Shown: in pieces, positions 1 to 6,538 of the stretch
Layout: each line of letters opens with the position of its first letter
How positions within the stretch are numbered: the first letter of the stretch is position 1
Assembly (NCBI GenBank): GCA_028290165.1
Contig: JAQGKJ010000569.1
Coordinates: 1-16,873 of the forward strand
Direction: 5' to 3'
DNA from: Bradyrhizobium sp.
GTDB taxonomy: Bacteria; Pseudomonadota; Alphaproteobacteria; Rhizobiales; Xanthobacteraceae
DNA length: 16,873 bases
The notes under the pieces: generated by a model
Seen by the model: only the letters and a program-made list of their open reading frames with translations
Told to the model about the DNA's origin: nothing
The model's database searches: none
Translations under genes and position numbers: made by a program

Positions 1-111
1 GGCCCGGTGAGCGGCTGGGAGCTGATGCAGATTGCGGCGGTTCAGCAGGCGATCTCGGCGTTCGAGGACGTCATCGCCGACCTCGATGCAGAAATGGAAG
101 CGGCGGCGTAG
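1..111 (+). CDS. C-terminal tail of an unidentified protein (5' end outside window)
   Basis: The first frame is open from the window edge to a TAG at 109-111, giving 36 residues that end in an acidic, Ala-rich helix (..DLDAEMEAAA). About 30 of 36 codons end in G or C, as in the other genes here, so this is probably real coding sequence. The gene converges on the phosphatase gene, which ends at 147, leaving a 35-base gap. There is too little sequence to name a family. Confidence 0.55.
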   Translation, partial: GPVSGWELMQIAAVQQAISAFEDVIADLDAEMEAAA

Positions 112-146
112 CCGCATCTTCCTCGTCGCTTTCGGCGGGAGGGAGT

Positions 147-893
147 TCAGGGCTCCAGATAGCGCGCTTCGAGCGCGGCGCGTTCGCGCGCGCCAAGGCC
201 CAGTCCATCGCTGAAATAGTTTTCGAGATTGCCGTAGTCGGCGCCGATGGCATCGAAGGCGGCGGCGAGGAACGATGTCTTCACCGACCCGAGTACCTGC
301 CTGACATCCTCAGGGAGATCGCTGGAGGAGGCAGGGTCGCGGCGGTATAAGCGGTTGGTCAGCAGATTGTCCTTTGCGATCAGATCGCTGGACACGCCGA
401 GCGCATGCAGGATCAGCGCGCAGGCAAAACCGGTCCGGTCCTTGCCGGCGGTGCAGTGTATTACCAGCGGCGCGTGGTCCTCAAGCAGGTGCGCGAACAG
501 TGCGCGGAAGCTTGACGTGTTGTCACGCACATAGTTGCGATAGGAATCCCGCATGACTTCGATGGCATCGGCCGGCGACAGCCGCTTACCGCCCGCAAGC
601 CGCGTGCGCAGCGACGCCACGACGGTCGGCTCGATCGGCAGCGAATGAACGGCGATCTCGGTTATTCCGCACGTCGCCGCAACGCGTTCCTCGGTGCCGC
701 GGAAATCGAACGCGCTGCGCAAGCCGAGGCCGCGCAGGATCTCGATATCGGCATCGGTGACGTGGCCGAGATGGTTGGAGCGAAAGATCCGCCGCCAGCG
801 TACCGCGCGGCCGGCTCTGCCGGGATAGCCGCCGAGGTCACGGAAATTGCTGGCGCCGGCGAGATTGAAATGACGGGCAGGGGGTTCTGACAT
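147..893 (-). CDS. Tyrosine-protein phosphatase-like protein (Y_phosphatase3 type)
   Basis: This 248-residue protein carries the protein tyrosine phosphatase signature HCTAGKDRTG at about residues 146-155, with nucleophile C147 and phosphate-binding R153 (CX5R). An upstream DFRGTEER segment near residue 63 and the N-terminal NFRDLGG motif near residue 16 are typical of the bacterial PTP family related to mycobacterial PtpB (Pfam Y_phosphatase3). Members hydrolyse phosphotyrosine, some also phosphoserine/threonine or phosphoinositides. The true substrate cannot be told from sequence. There is no signal peptide, so it is likely cytosolic or released by another route. The ATG at 891-893 lacks a clear Shine-Dalgarno sequence, so the start is only probable. 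It appears to be a single-gene unit. Confidence 0.88.
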   Translation of the reverse strand: MSEPPARHFNLAGASNFRDLGGYPGRAGRAVRWRRIFRSNHLGHVTDADIEILRGLGLRSAFDFRGTEERVAATCGITEIAVHSLPIEPTVVASLRTRLAGGKRLSPADAIEVMRDSYRNYVRDNTSSFRALFAHLLEDHAPLVIHCTAGKDRTGFACALILHALGVSSDLIAKDNLLTNRLYRRDPASSSDLPEDVRQVLGSVKTSFLAAAFDAIGADYGNLENYFSDGLGLGARERAALEARYLEP

Positions 894-988
894 GGGGTCA
901 GCTTAAGCTATCCTCTGCGGCGGAGAAATGACTGACAGGGTGGTCGCTTGCCTGGTCTGGTCTATACTCATTATTTCTGGGGGCGAGC

Positions 989-1300
989 ATGAATCGGCAT
1001 GGGATCGTTATTTTCGGCATGGCATTATTTGTTGCGGAAATGGCAGCCGGCTCGTCGTCCGCGTCAGCGCAGACCTTCCAGAGCTATCGCTGCGCCGACG
1101 GCACTCAATTCATCGTCGGATTTTTCGAATATGACCGGCGCGCCCATCTGCAGATCGATGGAAGGGCGGTGACGCTCGGCAAGCGCCTGGCCCTGTCAGG
1201 CTCGCGCTATTCGGGTGGCGGCGTCACGTTGAAAATCACCAGGGCGGGCACCACGGTCAAGCACGCCAAACGACCGGTGACGGCGTGCGAGCTGACATGA
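989..1300 (+). CDS. Exported MliC/PliC-like lysozyme inhibitor candidate
   Basis: This is a 103-residue protein. Residues 1-28 form a signal peptide (hydrophobic IVIFGMALFVAEMAAG, then SASAQ with cleavage after ASA). The mature part begins YRCADGTQF and continues to SGSRYSGGGVTLKITRAG, then a C-terminal Cys. This resembles the MliC family (membrane-bound inhibitor of C-type lysozyme): a Y-x-C-x-x-G opening, a conserved SGxRYS segment, and a disulfide between the first and last Cys. There is no lipobox, so a soluble periplasmic (PliC-like) form is more likely. The ATG is preceded by a GGGGGCGAG ribosome-binding site. It ends directly at a terminator shared with the convergent gstI-like gene. 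The family assignment is from motif recall. Confidence 0.7.
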   Translation: MNRHGIVIFGMALFVAEMAAGSSSASAQTFQSYRCADGTQFIVGFFEYDRRAHLQIDGRAVTLGKRLALSGSRYSGGGVTLKITRAGTTVKHAKRPVTACELT

Positions 1301-1337
1301 AAAAGGGCCGAAACGTTTTCGTTTCGACCCTTTTTTA
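1301..1337. terminator. Bidirectional rho-independent terminator between mliC-like and gstI-like genes
   Basis: AAAAGGGCCGAAACG is followed by a TTTT loop and CGTTTCGACCCTTTTTT. The stem is about 15 bp with one C/A mismatch. A T tract follows on the plus strand, and a run of five A before it gives a T tract on the minus strand. It starts one base after the plus-strand stop codon and lies 60 bases past the minus-strand stop at 1397. Confidence 0.85.
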
Positions 1338-1396
1338 AACAATTGATAATCGCACCAAAGACTGGCAACGCATCGGCATCGGGGGTGCCGTCGGCA

Positions 1397-1597
1397 TCAG
1401 CGTTCCCATACCGGCTTGGATTCCTGGATAGCTGCTTCGTGATACCAGCTGCCGCTGCAGGCAGCCTCGTTCACGCGCGGCGAGGCAAGCTCGGTGGCGG
1501 TATTGGTCTCTTCATAGCGGCGTCCCCCGAGAGCCGCGCGGCCCCCGGCTGGGAATTGGTAGATCTTGGCGGACCCCCGATTCAAACTCGTATTCAT
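1397..1597 (-). CDS. gstI: GstI-like / DUF2735 small protein, putative glutamine synthetase translational inhibitor
   Basis: This is a 66-residue protein starting MNTSLNRGSAKIYQFPAGG and ending AAIQESKPVWER. The GSAKIYQFPxGGRAALGGRR core and the SWYHEAAIQE tail are what I recall for DUF2735. Rhizobial members of that family include GstI, encoded divergently from glnII and reported to repress glnII translation. The divergent position next to glnII supports the assignment. An upstream in-frame ATG at 1627 exists, but the 1597 ATG is chosen because AAGGAGAG lies 8 bases before it and matches the family N-terminus. The protein is small, basic and without an export signal, consistent with a cytoplasmic RNA- or ribosome-level regulator. 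Whether this homologue inhibits translation is untested. Confidence 0.82.
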   Translation of the reverse strand: MNTSLNRGSAKIYQFPAGGRAALGGRRYEETNTATELASPRVNEAACSGSWYHEAAIQESKPVWER

Positions 1598-1750
1598 TTT
1601 ATCGTCTCTCCTTGTGTCGAAGCACATGGACTCATGCTGCGCCCGACTCGTTCGCGAGTGGTTACCAAGATCGATATCGGCCGTGCCCTCCGCTCGCGCA
1701 ACCTGATCAAGACAAGGTCATTTCCTGTATAATTTGTGGGCAATCCTGAT

Positions 1751-1770
1751 TTTGCTTCCCTGGAAGCAAA
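1751..1770. repeat. Perfect 20-bp palindrome (operator candidate) between gstI and glnII
   Basis: TTTGCTTCC-CT-GGAAGCAAA has 9-bp arms and a 2-base centre. It lies 154 bases upstream of the gstI start and about 280 upstream of the predicted glnII transcription start. The short centre favours a dimeric protein-binding site over an RNA hairpin. The binding protein is unknown. Confidence 0.45.
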
Positions 1771-1948
1771 GGCCGCATGGCTAACGCTTGGGCTATCGCC
1801 AAGGTTGCGGGGACGTCCGGCTTTCTTGGTGAATATTGCCGACGAATGGCGCGGCTTTAATCGGAAGGCCAAAACGGGCCACGGCCTGCCACGGAATCAG
1901 GCGTAGTTTGGGGTCCGTCGGCGGCCCGACCCGTGCGCCTTTGCCGCA

Positions 1949-1967
1949 CCTCGGATGCGATCCGAGG
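1949..1967. repeat. Palindrome upstream of the glnII sigma-54 promoter (operator candidate)
   Basis: CCTCGGAT-GCG-ATCCGAGG has perfect 8-bp arms. Its centre is about 90 bases before the predicted glnII transcription start, a usual distance for an enhancer-binding activator. An overlapping dyad GTGCG-N7-CGCAC lies at 1933-1949. Neither matches the usual NtrC site (GCAC...GTGC orientation), so the regulator is left open. Confidence 0.4.
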
Positions 1968-2022
1968 CCCGGGTCCGGAGGGGGATTTGGCCTTCCCGGC
2001 CGGGCTTTCGCAGTGCAGCGAC

Positions 2023-2038
2023 TGGCACTTTAATTGCT
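2023..2038 (+). promoter_or_regulatory. Sigma-54 (RpoN) promoter of glnII, -24/-12 element
   Basis: TGGCACTTTAATTGCT matches the RpoN consensus TGGCAC-N5-TTGCW. The invariant GG (2024-2025) and GC (2036-2037) are exactly 10 bases apart. The start point should be near 2049, giving a glnII leader of about 86 bases. The leader can fold CGGCC-GATGGT-GGCCG near 2050 and ends with GAGAGG before the ATG. glnII genes of rhizobia are known to be RpoN/NtrC-controlled, which fits. The long leader is the plausible target region for GstI-type translational control. Confidence 0.85.
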
Positions 2039-2134
2039 TGGTAAGAATCGGCCGATGGTGGCCGGGTACGCTTGTGGTGACCAACAGACCTCGGTTTCCC
2101 ACCTTTCGCATCATCAACATATGAGAGAGGCTCA

Positions 2135-3172
2135 ATGACCAAGTATAAGCTCGAGTATATCTGGCTCGACGGATATACGCCGACGCCGAATTTGCGCGGC
2201 AAAACTCAAATCAAGGAATTCGATGCGCTTCCGACGCTGGAGCAGCTTCCGCTGTGGGGTTTCGACGGAAGCTCGACCCTGCAGGCGGAAGGAAAAAGTT
2301 CGGATTGCGTTCTGAAACCCGTCCGTGTTTTCCCGGACGCTGCGCGCACCAACGGCGTTCTGGTGATGTGCGAAGTCATGATGCCCGATGGCAAGACTCC
2401 CCATCCTTCGAACAAGCGCGCGACCATCCTCGACGACGAAGGCGCATGGTTTGGCTTTGAGCAGGAATACTTCTTCTACAAGGATGGCCGCCCGCTCGGC
2501 TTTCCCACCTCCGGCTATCCGGCGCCCCAGGGCCCATACTACACCGGCGTCGGCTATTCGAACGTAGGTGCGGTCGCGCGCGAGATCGTCGATAAGCATC
2601 TCGATCTGTGCCTCGCCGCCGGTATCAACCACGAAGGCATCAACGCCGAAGTCGCGAAGGGCCAGTGGGAATTCCAGATCTTCGGCAAAGGCTCCAAGCG
2701 CGCCGCCGACGAAATGTGGATGGCCCGCTATTTGATGCAGCGGCTGACCGAGAAGTATGGCATCGACATCGAATACCACTGCAAGCCGCTCGGGGACACC
2801 GACTGGAACGGCTCCGGCATGCACGCCAACTTCTCCACCACCTACATGCGTGAAGTCGGCGGCAAGGAATATTTCGAGAAGCTGATGAAGGCGTTTGAAG
2901 CGAACCGCGAAGATCACATCGCCGTCTACGGCCCGGACAACCATCTGCGGCTGACCGGCAAGCACGAAACCGCAGCGATCACCGAATTCACCTATGGTGT
3001 TGCGGACCGCGGGGCTTCGATCCGCGTGCCCCACAGCTTCGCCAACAACGGCTACAAGGGCTATCTGGAAGATCGACGCCCGAACTCGCAAGGCGACCCC
3101 TACCAGATCGCTTCCCAGATCCTGAAGACGATCGCTTCCGTTGGGACCGCCGCCAAAGCGGCCGCGGCCTAA
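2135..3172 (+). CDS. glnII: Glutamine synthetase type II (eukaryotic-like GSII)
   Basis: This 345-residue enzyme makes glutamine from glutamate, ammonia and ATP in the cytoplasm. Type II enzymes are short (about 330-370 residues) compared with about 470 for GlnA (GSI), and the length here fits. Visible landmarks are FDGSS at 43-47 in the N-terminal beta-grasp, the metal-site segment FGFEQEY at 106-112, INHEGINAEV at 164-173 with GQWEFQI at 176-182, the ATP-site block NGSGMHANFS at 225-234, and LEDRRPN at 311-317. The Ala-rich tail (GTAAKAAAA) is probably disordered. It lacks the GSI adenylylation region, so control is expected at expression level through the RpoN promoter at 2023 and the divergent gstI-like gene. 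It is followed by a strong hairpin, so it is probably monocistronic. Confidence 0.97.
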   Translation: MTKYKLEYIWLDGYTPTPNLRGKTQIKEFDALPTLEQLPLWGFDGSSTLQAEGKSSDCVLKPVRVFPDAARTNGVLVMCEVMMPDGKTPHPSNKRATILDDEGAWFGFEQEYFFYKDGRPLGFPTSGYPAPQGPYYTGVGYSNVGAVAREIVDKHLDLCLAAGINHEGINAEVAKGQWEFQIFGKGSKRAADEMWMARYLMQRLTEKYGIDIEYHCKPLGDTDWNGSGMHANFSTTYMREVGGKEYFEKLMKAFEANREDHIAVYGPDNHLRLTGKHETAAITEFTYGVADRGASIRVPHSFANNGYKGYLEDRRPNSQGDPYQIASQILKTIASVGTAAKAAAA

Positions 3173-3222
3173 CGCGTTCGGCACGATACAGCCTGGACCG
3201 GAGGTGTCCGGGCCGCAACCCT

Positions 3223-3257
3223 GATCCGCCAAGGCGCTCCAAGCGTTTTGGCGGATC
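3223..3257 (+). terminator. Hairpin terminator after glnII
   Basis: GATCCGCCAA (3223-3232) pairs perfectly with TTGGCGGATC (3248-3257), and CGCT/AGCG in the loop extends the structure. It lies 50 bases past the glnII stop. There is no clean T tract after it, so it may slow transcription or protect the 3' end rather than act as a classical intrinsic terminator. Confidence 0.55.
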
Positions 3258-3361
3258 GTTGCGTTTGGGCGTCCCCGTTTCCCTCTTCCATTGCGCCAGT
3301 TCACGGCTTTCCCTAGAAGGGACCGCCCTTGCAGGCGCAGCTGCAGACGGAAGGATGGGTG

Positions 3362-4048
3362 ATGGAGGATGTGGTTCGCGTACTATCGACGCTGGCCCTG
3401 ATGGGGGCGGTTCGCAGCCTTGCCGGAAGATATCAGAGGTCAAGCGGCGCGCGCATCGATGCTGATTTCGCGCCGACGCTCGGGCTATTGGAGCGCTTGC
3501 GCGGCGGCGAGAGCGCCGACGTCGTCATTCTGACCAAACAGGCGCTCGACGATCTCGCCGCAAAGGGAATCGTGGTCGCGGCAAGTTGCGCCGATCTGGC
3601 GCGTTCCTTTGTCGGCGTCGCGGTGAAGGCCGGCGCCGGCCATCCGGATATCGCGACAGAACCCGCGCTGCGCGCCACGCTGCTCGGCGCGCGGTCGGTG
3701 GCGTATTCGCGCATCGGCGCCAGCGGCATTCTGTTTGCGCGACTGATCGAGGAAATGGGAATTGCATCCGAGATCAACGCGCGCGCCCGCATCATTCCGT
3801 CGGGCTTCACTGCGGAGTCGCTGGTCACCGGCGAGGCCGAGCTAGCGGTGCAGCAGATCAGCGAGCTGAAGCAGGTCGAAGGTGTCGAAGTCGTCGGACC
3901 GATCCCGCATCACTTGCAAATCCCTGCGGTGTTTTCCGCAGGCCGTCTTGCGGCGTCGAAGCGACCGGTTCAGTCCGACGCGCTCTTGAAATATCTCGCC
4001 TCGCCGGAGGTGGCCCCGGTGCTGCGCGAGTCCGGGCTGGAGCCTTGA
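3362..4048 (+). CDS. ModA-like substrate-binding-fold protein without export signal
   Basis: This 228-residue protein has the type 2 periplasmic-binding fold (SBP_bac_11/ModA-like). It shows an opening RVLSTLALMGA strand and helix, an ADVVILTKQALDDL segment, SVAYSRIGASGILFARL in the ligand region, PSGFTAESLVTGEAELAVQQ, and a closing ALLKYLASPEV helix. ModA-type proteins bind oxyanions such as molybdate, but the ligand here is not predictable. The protein starts directly at the first beta strand with no signal peptide, so it is probably cytoplasmic, as in a known subgroup of orphan homologues. The ATG at 3362 is preferred because GGAAGG ends 7 bases upstream; a TTG at 3329 in the same frame would add only 11 residues. 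No permease or ATPase gene is adjacent. Confidence 0.8.
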   Translation: MEDVVRVLSTLALMGAVRSLAGRYQRSSGARIDADFAPTLGLLERLRGGESADVVILTKQALDDLAAKGIVVAASCADLARSFVGVAVKAGAGHPDIATEPALRATLLGARSVAYSRIGASGILFARLIEEMGIASEINARARIIPSGFTAESLVTGEAELAVQQISELKQVEGVEVVGPIPHHLQIPAVFSAGRLAASKRPVQSDALLKYLASPEVAPVLRESGLEP

Positions 4049-4095
4049 ATAAGCCGCGGCTTCGAAGCTAACGTGCCGCCTCCAGAGTGTGCGTC

Positions 4096-4962
4096 ATGAT
4101 GAAACGACCCAATGCGCTTTTTTCCTTTGCGACAGGCCGCATCGCGCTTTCCACGATCGCGATCGCGGCGGCCGTGTGTTTACGCAATCCATCGGAGCTC
4201 AAGGCGCAATCGGCCGATCTCGTGCTGTGCGACCGGCTTGCGGCTGATCCGGCCGATCCCGACAAGCCGGTCGACGTCAAGGGCGTGCCCGATGTCGCGC
4301 CGCCGGACGTCGCGACCGCGATCAAATATTGCAAGGTCGCATCAGGCTCGTCGCGGCGCGCGCTGTATCAATTGGGCCGTGCCTATGCCGCCAACCGGCA
4401 AATGCCGGAGGCGATCGGTGCGTGGCGCAAGGCGGCCGACAAGGGTTCTACCTCGGCGATGGTCGAGCTCGGCGTGCTCTATGGCACCGGCGCCGGCGTC
4501 GCCAGGGACGAGGAGCAGGCCCGAAAACTGTTCGAGCGCGCGGCGTCAGCCGGCAATCCGCGCGGCGTCACCAACCTGGCGGCGCTCGGCGGCGGCAGCG
4601 CGTCGTCGGATCCCGCGCGGGCGAGGGAGCTCCTGGCAAAAGCCGCCGAGACCAACGCGGAGGCGCGGTATCAGCTCGGGCTGATGCTGGCGGACGGTAC
4701 CGGCGGGTCCAAGGACGATGTCGCCGCGCGCGCCCTCTTCGAGAAGGCGGCCGCGCAAAACCACGCAGGCGCGCTGGAGCGGATGGGCGCGTTCACGCAA
4801 GAGGGTCGCGGCGGCCCAAAGGATTCGAGCGCGGCGAAAGCCTACTACGAACGGGCCGCAACACTCGGCGACGAGGACGCCAAGAAGGCGCTGAAGCGGA
4901 TCGAATGTCCTTACGCGATCAAGGACAAGCGCGGAAATTTTGTCACCAATCTTTGCTTTTAG
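4096..4962 (+). CDS. Exported Sel1-like repeat (TPR) protein
   Basis: This 288-residue protein has an N-terminal signal peptide (basic MMKRP.., hydrophobic IALSTIAIAAAV, likely cleavage around LKAQS). A linker rich in Asp and Pro follows, then roughly five Sel1-type helical repeats at about residues 87-270. Each repeat shows the A-x-x-x-L-G-x-x-Y/L-x-x-G..A...F/W-x-x-A-A-x-x-G pattern, for example AMVELGVLYGTGAGV and ARYQLGLMLADGTGG. The C-terminus carries two Cys (RIECPY and TNLCF). Sel1 proteins act as scaffolds in envelope signalling or assembly; the partner is unknown. The start is ambiguous: GTG at 4087, ATG at 4096 and ATG at 4099 are all in frame, with no strong Shine-Dalgarno sequence. 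It is convergent with the next gene, 12 bases apart. Confidence 0.82.
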   Translation: MMKRPNALFSFATGRIALSTIAIAAAVCLRNPSELKAQSADLVLCDRLAADPADPDKPVDVKGVPDVAPPDVATAIKYCKVASGSSRRALYQLGRAYAANRQMPEAIGAWRKAADKGSTSAMVELGVLYGTGAGVARDEEQARKLFERAASAGNPRGVTNLAALGGGSASSDPARARELLAKAAETNAEARYQLGLMLADGTGGSKDDVAARALFEKAAAQNHAGALERMGAFTQEGRGGPKDSSAAKAYYERAATLGDEDAKKALKRIECPYAIKDKRGNFVTNLCF

Positions 4963-4974
4963 GCGGCTGCCTCG

Positions 4975-5277
4975 TCACCTCGACGCCCTCCTCGCATCGC
5001 TCGCCATTTCAAGGCACGTCAGCAATTCGACATAGCTCGATGTGCCGCCCATGGTGGTTTCCTCGATGCACTGGGCTTTATCGCTCCGATTAAATTGGGC
5101 CCATTGCTTTTGAAGCTGGTCGCGCGCTTGCTTCTCATCCATCAAGCAGTGGTCGTGCGCCGCCTTCGTCACACCTTCAAACTTGCACTCCCGCACGATA
5201 TCGAATTTGGGCACGCTGTCCACGATAGCTGCGGGGTGCAGGGAGGTCAGAATGACAATCGGCAGGTGAACCAGCAT
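4975..5277 (-). CDS. Small exported four-cysteine protein, paralog 1
   Basis: This 100-residue protein begins MLVHLPIVILTSLHP, a short hydrophobic leader, followed by a mature part with Cys at 31, 44, 70 and 88 and a conserved SYVELLTCLEM motif near the end. It is 66/97 identical by hand alignment to the gene at 6539-6832, including all four Cys, and both share a GGAGAACAAAA(A)TG start region. A longer open frame extends upstream, but the shared ribosome-binding site and the paralog's N-terminus fix the start at 5277. The spacing C-x12-C, then W, then x10-C is reminiscent of LprI-type lysozyme inhibitors, but this is only a resemblance. Function is unknown; probably periplasmic. Confidence 0.75.
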   Translation of the reverse strand: MLVHLPIVILTSLHPAAIVDSVPKFDIVRECKFEGVTKAAHDHCLMDEKQARDQLQKQWAQFNRSDKAQCIEETTMGGTSSYVELLTCLEMASDARRASR

Positions 5278-5451
5278 TTTTGTTCTCCACGCTGCGTGAT
5301 GCAATCCGGTCGCGCCAGCCTGCCGCGCCAAATCGCGCGTCGCCTTGATCACCATCAAGCGGGCGAGCCGGAAATGAAGGGTGATCGGGGGAACAAGAGC
5401 GCGGCCATCGCGATTAATGCCGGTAAGTTTCGTTAACGCGAGGTCCGTCCC

Positions 5452-5631
5452 ATGATCCGGAAGTTGCGATCCGGCGGGTACCGGCTGTATTCCCGAAAGA
5501 CAAATCCGAAAACGGGCAAGCGGCGCAATCTCGGCACCTTCAAGTCGCGCGCGGCGGCGGAAAAGCACGAGGGCGCCGTGCAGTATTTTAAACGGCACCA
5601 GCGGTGCGGGTGCTGCTGCTACTTCATGTAG
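5452..5631 (+). CDS. Small basic protein, integrase-N-terminus-like, 59 residues
   Basis: An ATG with GAGGT 8 bases upstream opens a 59-codon frame ending with TAG at 5629-5631. The product begins MIRKLRSGGYRLYSRKTNPK, continues GKRRNLGTFKSRAAAEKHE, and ends in a Cys cluster (CGCCCYFM). The R-x-x-S-G-x-Y-R-L-Y-S-R-K...LGTF-x-(S/T)-R-x-x-A-x-x-H-E pattern resembles a short, conserved-looking protein type and the N-terminal arm-binding segment of tyrosine recombinases. No catalytic domain follows. It is strongly basic, so nucleic-acid binding is plausible. Its 3' end overlaps the convergent gene at 5619 by 13 bases. Function is unknown. Confidence 0.68.
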   Translation: MIRKLRSGGYRLYSRKTNPKTGKRRNLGTFKSRAAAEKHEGAVQYFKRHQRCGCCCYFM

Positions 5632-6071
5632 CACGCAACATGATTGCGTGCATCGCGATCGGTGGTCTCCAGATAGGGCGGATGGTCCTGCGCCGCCCGC
5701 GCCACCACGCGCGGCACGTTTTCCAGATAGTCCTCGCCGTGGCCGTATGAAAAATACCTGAAGCAATCGTCGTCGAATTTCACCGCCGCGATAATAGCCG
5801 CTTTCAGTTCCGCGTCCGCGACGTGCGGATGCGCCCGTTTCAGCCGGTCGAAGCTCGGTCCGTCCTGCGCGAAGTCGCGCTCATATTTGATCTGCGCGAA
5901 GCTTTGCTGCCTGGATTTCTCCGCGGCCTCCGGCGTGCTATAATCACGCGGCGGCCACACGCGGCGCTCCAGGTGTTCGAATGTCGCCTTCTGCCGCCAG
6001 ATCATGTAGGCCGCGTCACGCAAGGGCAGGCTGGATGCCGCGGCGATGATATCGTCGATGGTTCGGGACAA
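5619..6071 (-). CDS. Conserved-looking hypothetical protein, 150 residues
   Basis: This soluble 150-residue protein opens with SRTIDDIIAAASSLPLRDAAYMIWRQ and contains an amphipathic, charged middle and the segment KFDDDCFRYFSYG. I recognise no domain. The start is TTG at 6069-6071: the Shine-Dalgarno sequence GAGGTGA lies about 8 bases before it and includes the TGA stop of the upstream gene, so the two are probably translationally coupled. No other start codon with a ribosome-binding site is visible nearby. The 3' end overlaps the 59-codon gene on the plus strand by 13 bases, so the transcripts are antisense to each other there. Confidence 0.7.
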   Translation of the reverse strand: MSRTIDDIIAAASSLPLRDAAYMIWRQKATFEHLERRVWPPRDYSTPEAAEKSRQQSFAQIKYERDFAQDGPSFDRLKRAHPHVADAELKAAIIAAVKFDDDCFRYFSYGHGEDYLENVPRVVARAAQDHPPYLETTDRDARNHVACYMK

Positions 6072-6078
6072 GCGCGCG

Positions 6079-6399
6079 TCACCTCGGCGGCAGCGAATAG
6101 AGGAGGTGACCAGTCCACCAGGCAGCGTCGCCGGTCAGGCGAAGCGCAAACAGCCCGGCGCCCGCAACGAGGGCGATCCAGAACAGCAGCTTCGACATGG
6201 CGCGCTTGAGCCCGAACAAGCCGCCGAGCATCAGCAGATCGAACGTCATCGTCATCACCTGCTCGGAGCGCATCGGAAATTCGTGGGCCGGCGTCAGCAC
6301 GTTCCAGAGAAAGTGGCCGATCAGCAGGGAGGGGAGCAGCACCGCAATGATCGGATGGCGGCTGGCGTAGCCGGACGTCTGCACCGGCTGATTGGTCAT
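6079..6399 (-). CDS. Small integral membrane protein, 106 residues
   Basis: The protein has three or four hydrophobic segments: PIIAVLLPSLLIGHFLWNVL (about 16-35), MTMTFDLLMLGGLFGL (about 49-64), LLFWIALVAGAGLFALRL (about 71-88) and possibly WWTGHLLYSL. No catalytic motif or known family is recognised. The ATG at 6399 is preceded by GAAGGGGG 8 bases upstream. It is the first gene of a two-gene operon; its stop codon is embedded in the ribosome-binding site of the next gene, 7 bases away. Confidence 0.72.
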   Translation of the reverse strand: MTNQPVQTSGYASRHPIIAVLLPSLLIGHFLWNVLTPAHEFPMRSEQVMTMTFDLLMLGGLFGLKRAMSKLLFWIALVAGAGLFALRLTGDAAWWTGHLLYSLPPR

Positions 6400-6538
6400 G
6401 GCTTTGCCCCCTTCGGCCCCTTGCCGGAATTTCGTCCGTCTCGCGCGCCTGTCGGCGCCGCACGAGGCTGTCGGACGGTTCGCCTAGGAAGTCGCCCACG
6501 CGGCGGCAAGTTCAAACCGGGCCGCCGGGTTTTGCGAG

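Noticed and set aside
1343..1732. Plus-strand frame over the gstI-like gene
   Set aside because: The minus-strand gene has a ribosome-binding site and family-like sequence; this frame has neither.
1933..1949. GTGCG-N7-CGCAC as an NtrC enhancer
   Set aside because: The half-sites are inverted relative to the known GCAC...GTGC arrangement, so it was kept only as an unassigned dyad.
2132..3304. 390-codon open frame antisense to glnII
   Set aside because: It is a codon-bias shadow: glnII is certain on the plus strand and the antisense product has no recognisable motif.
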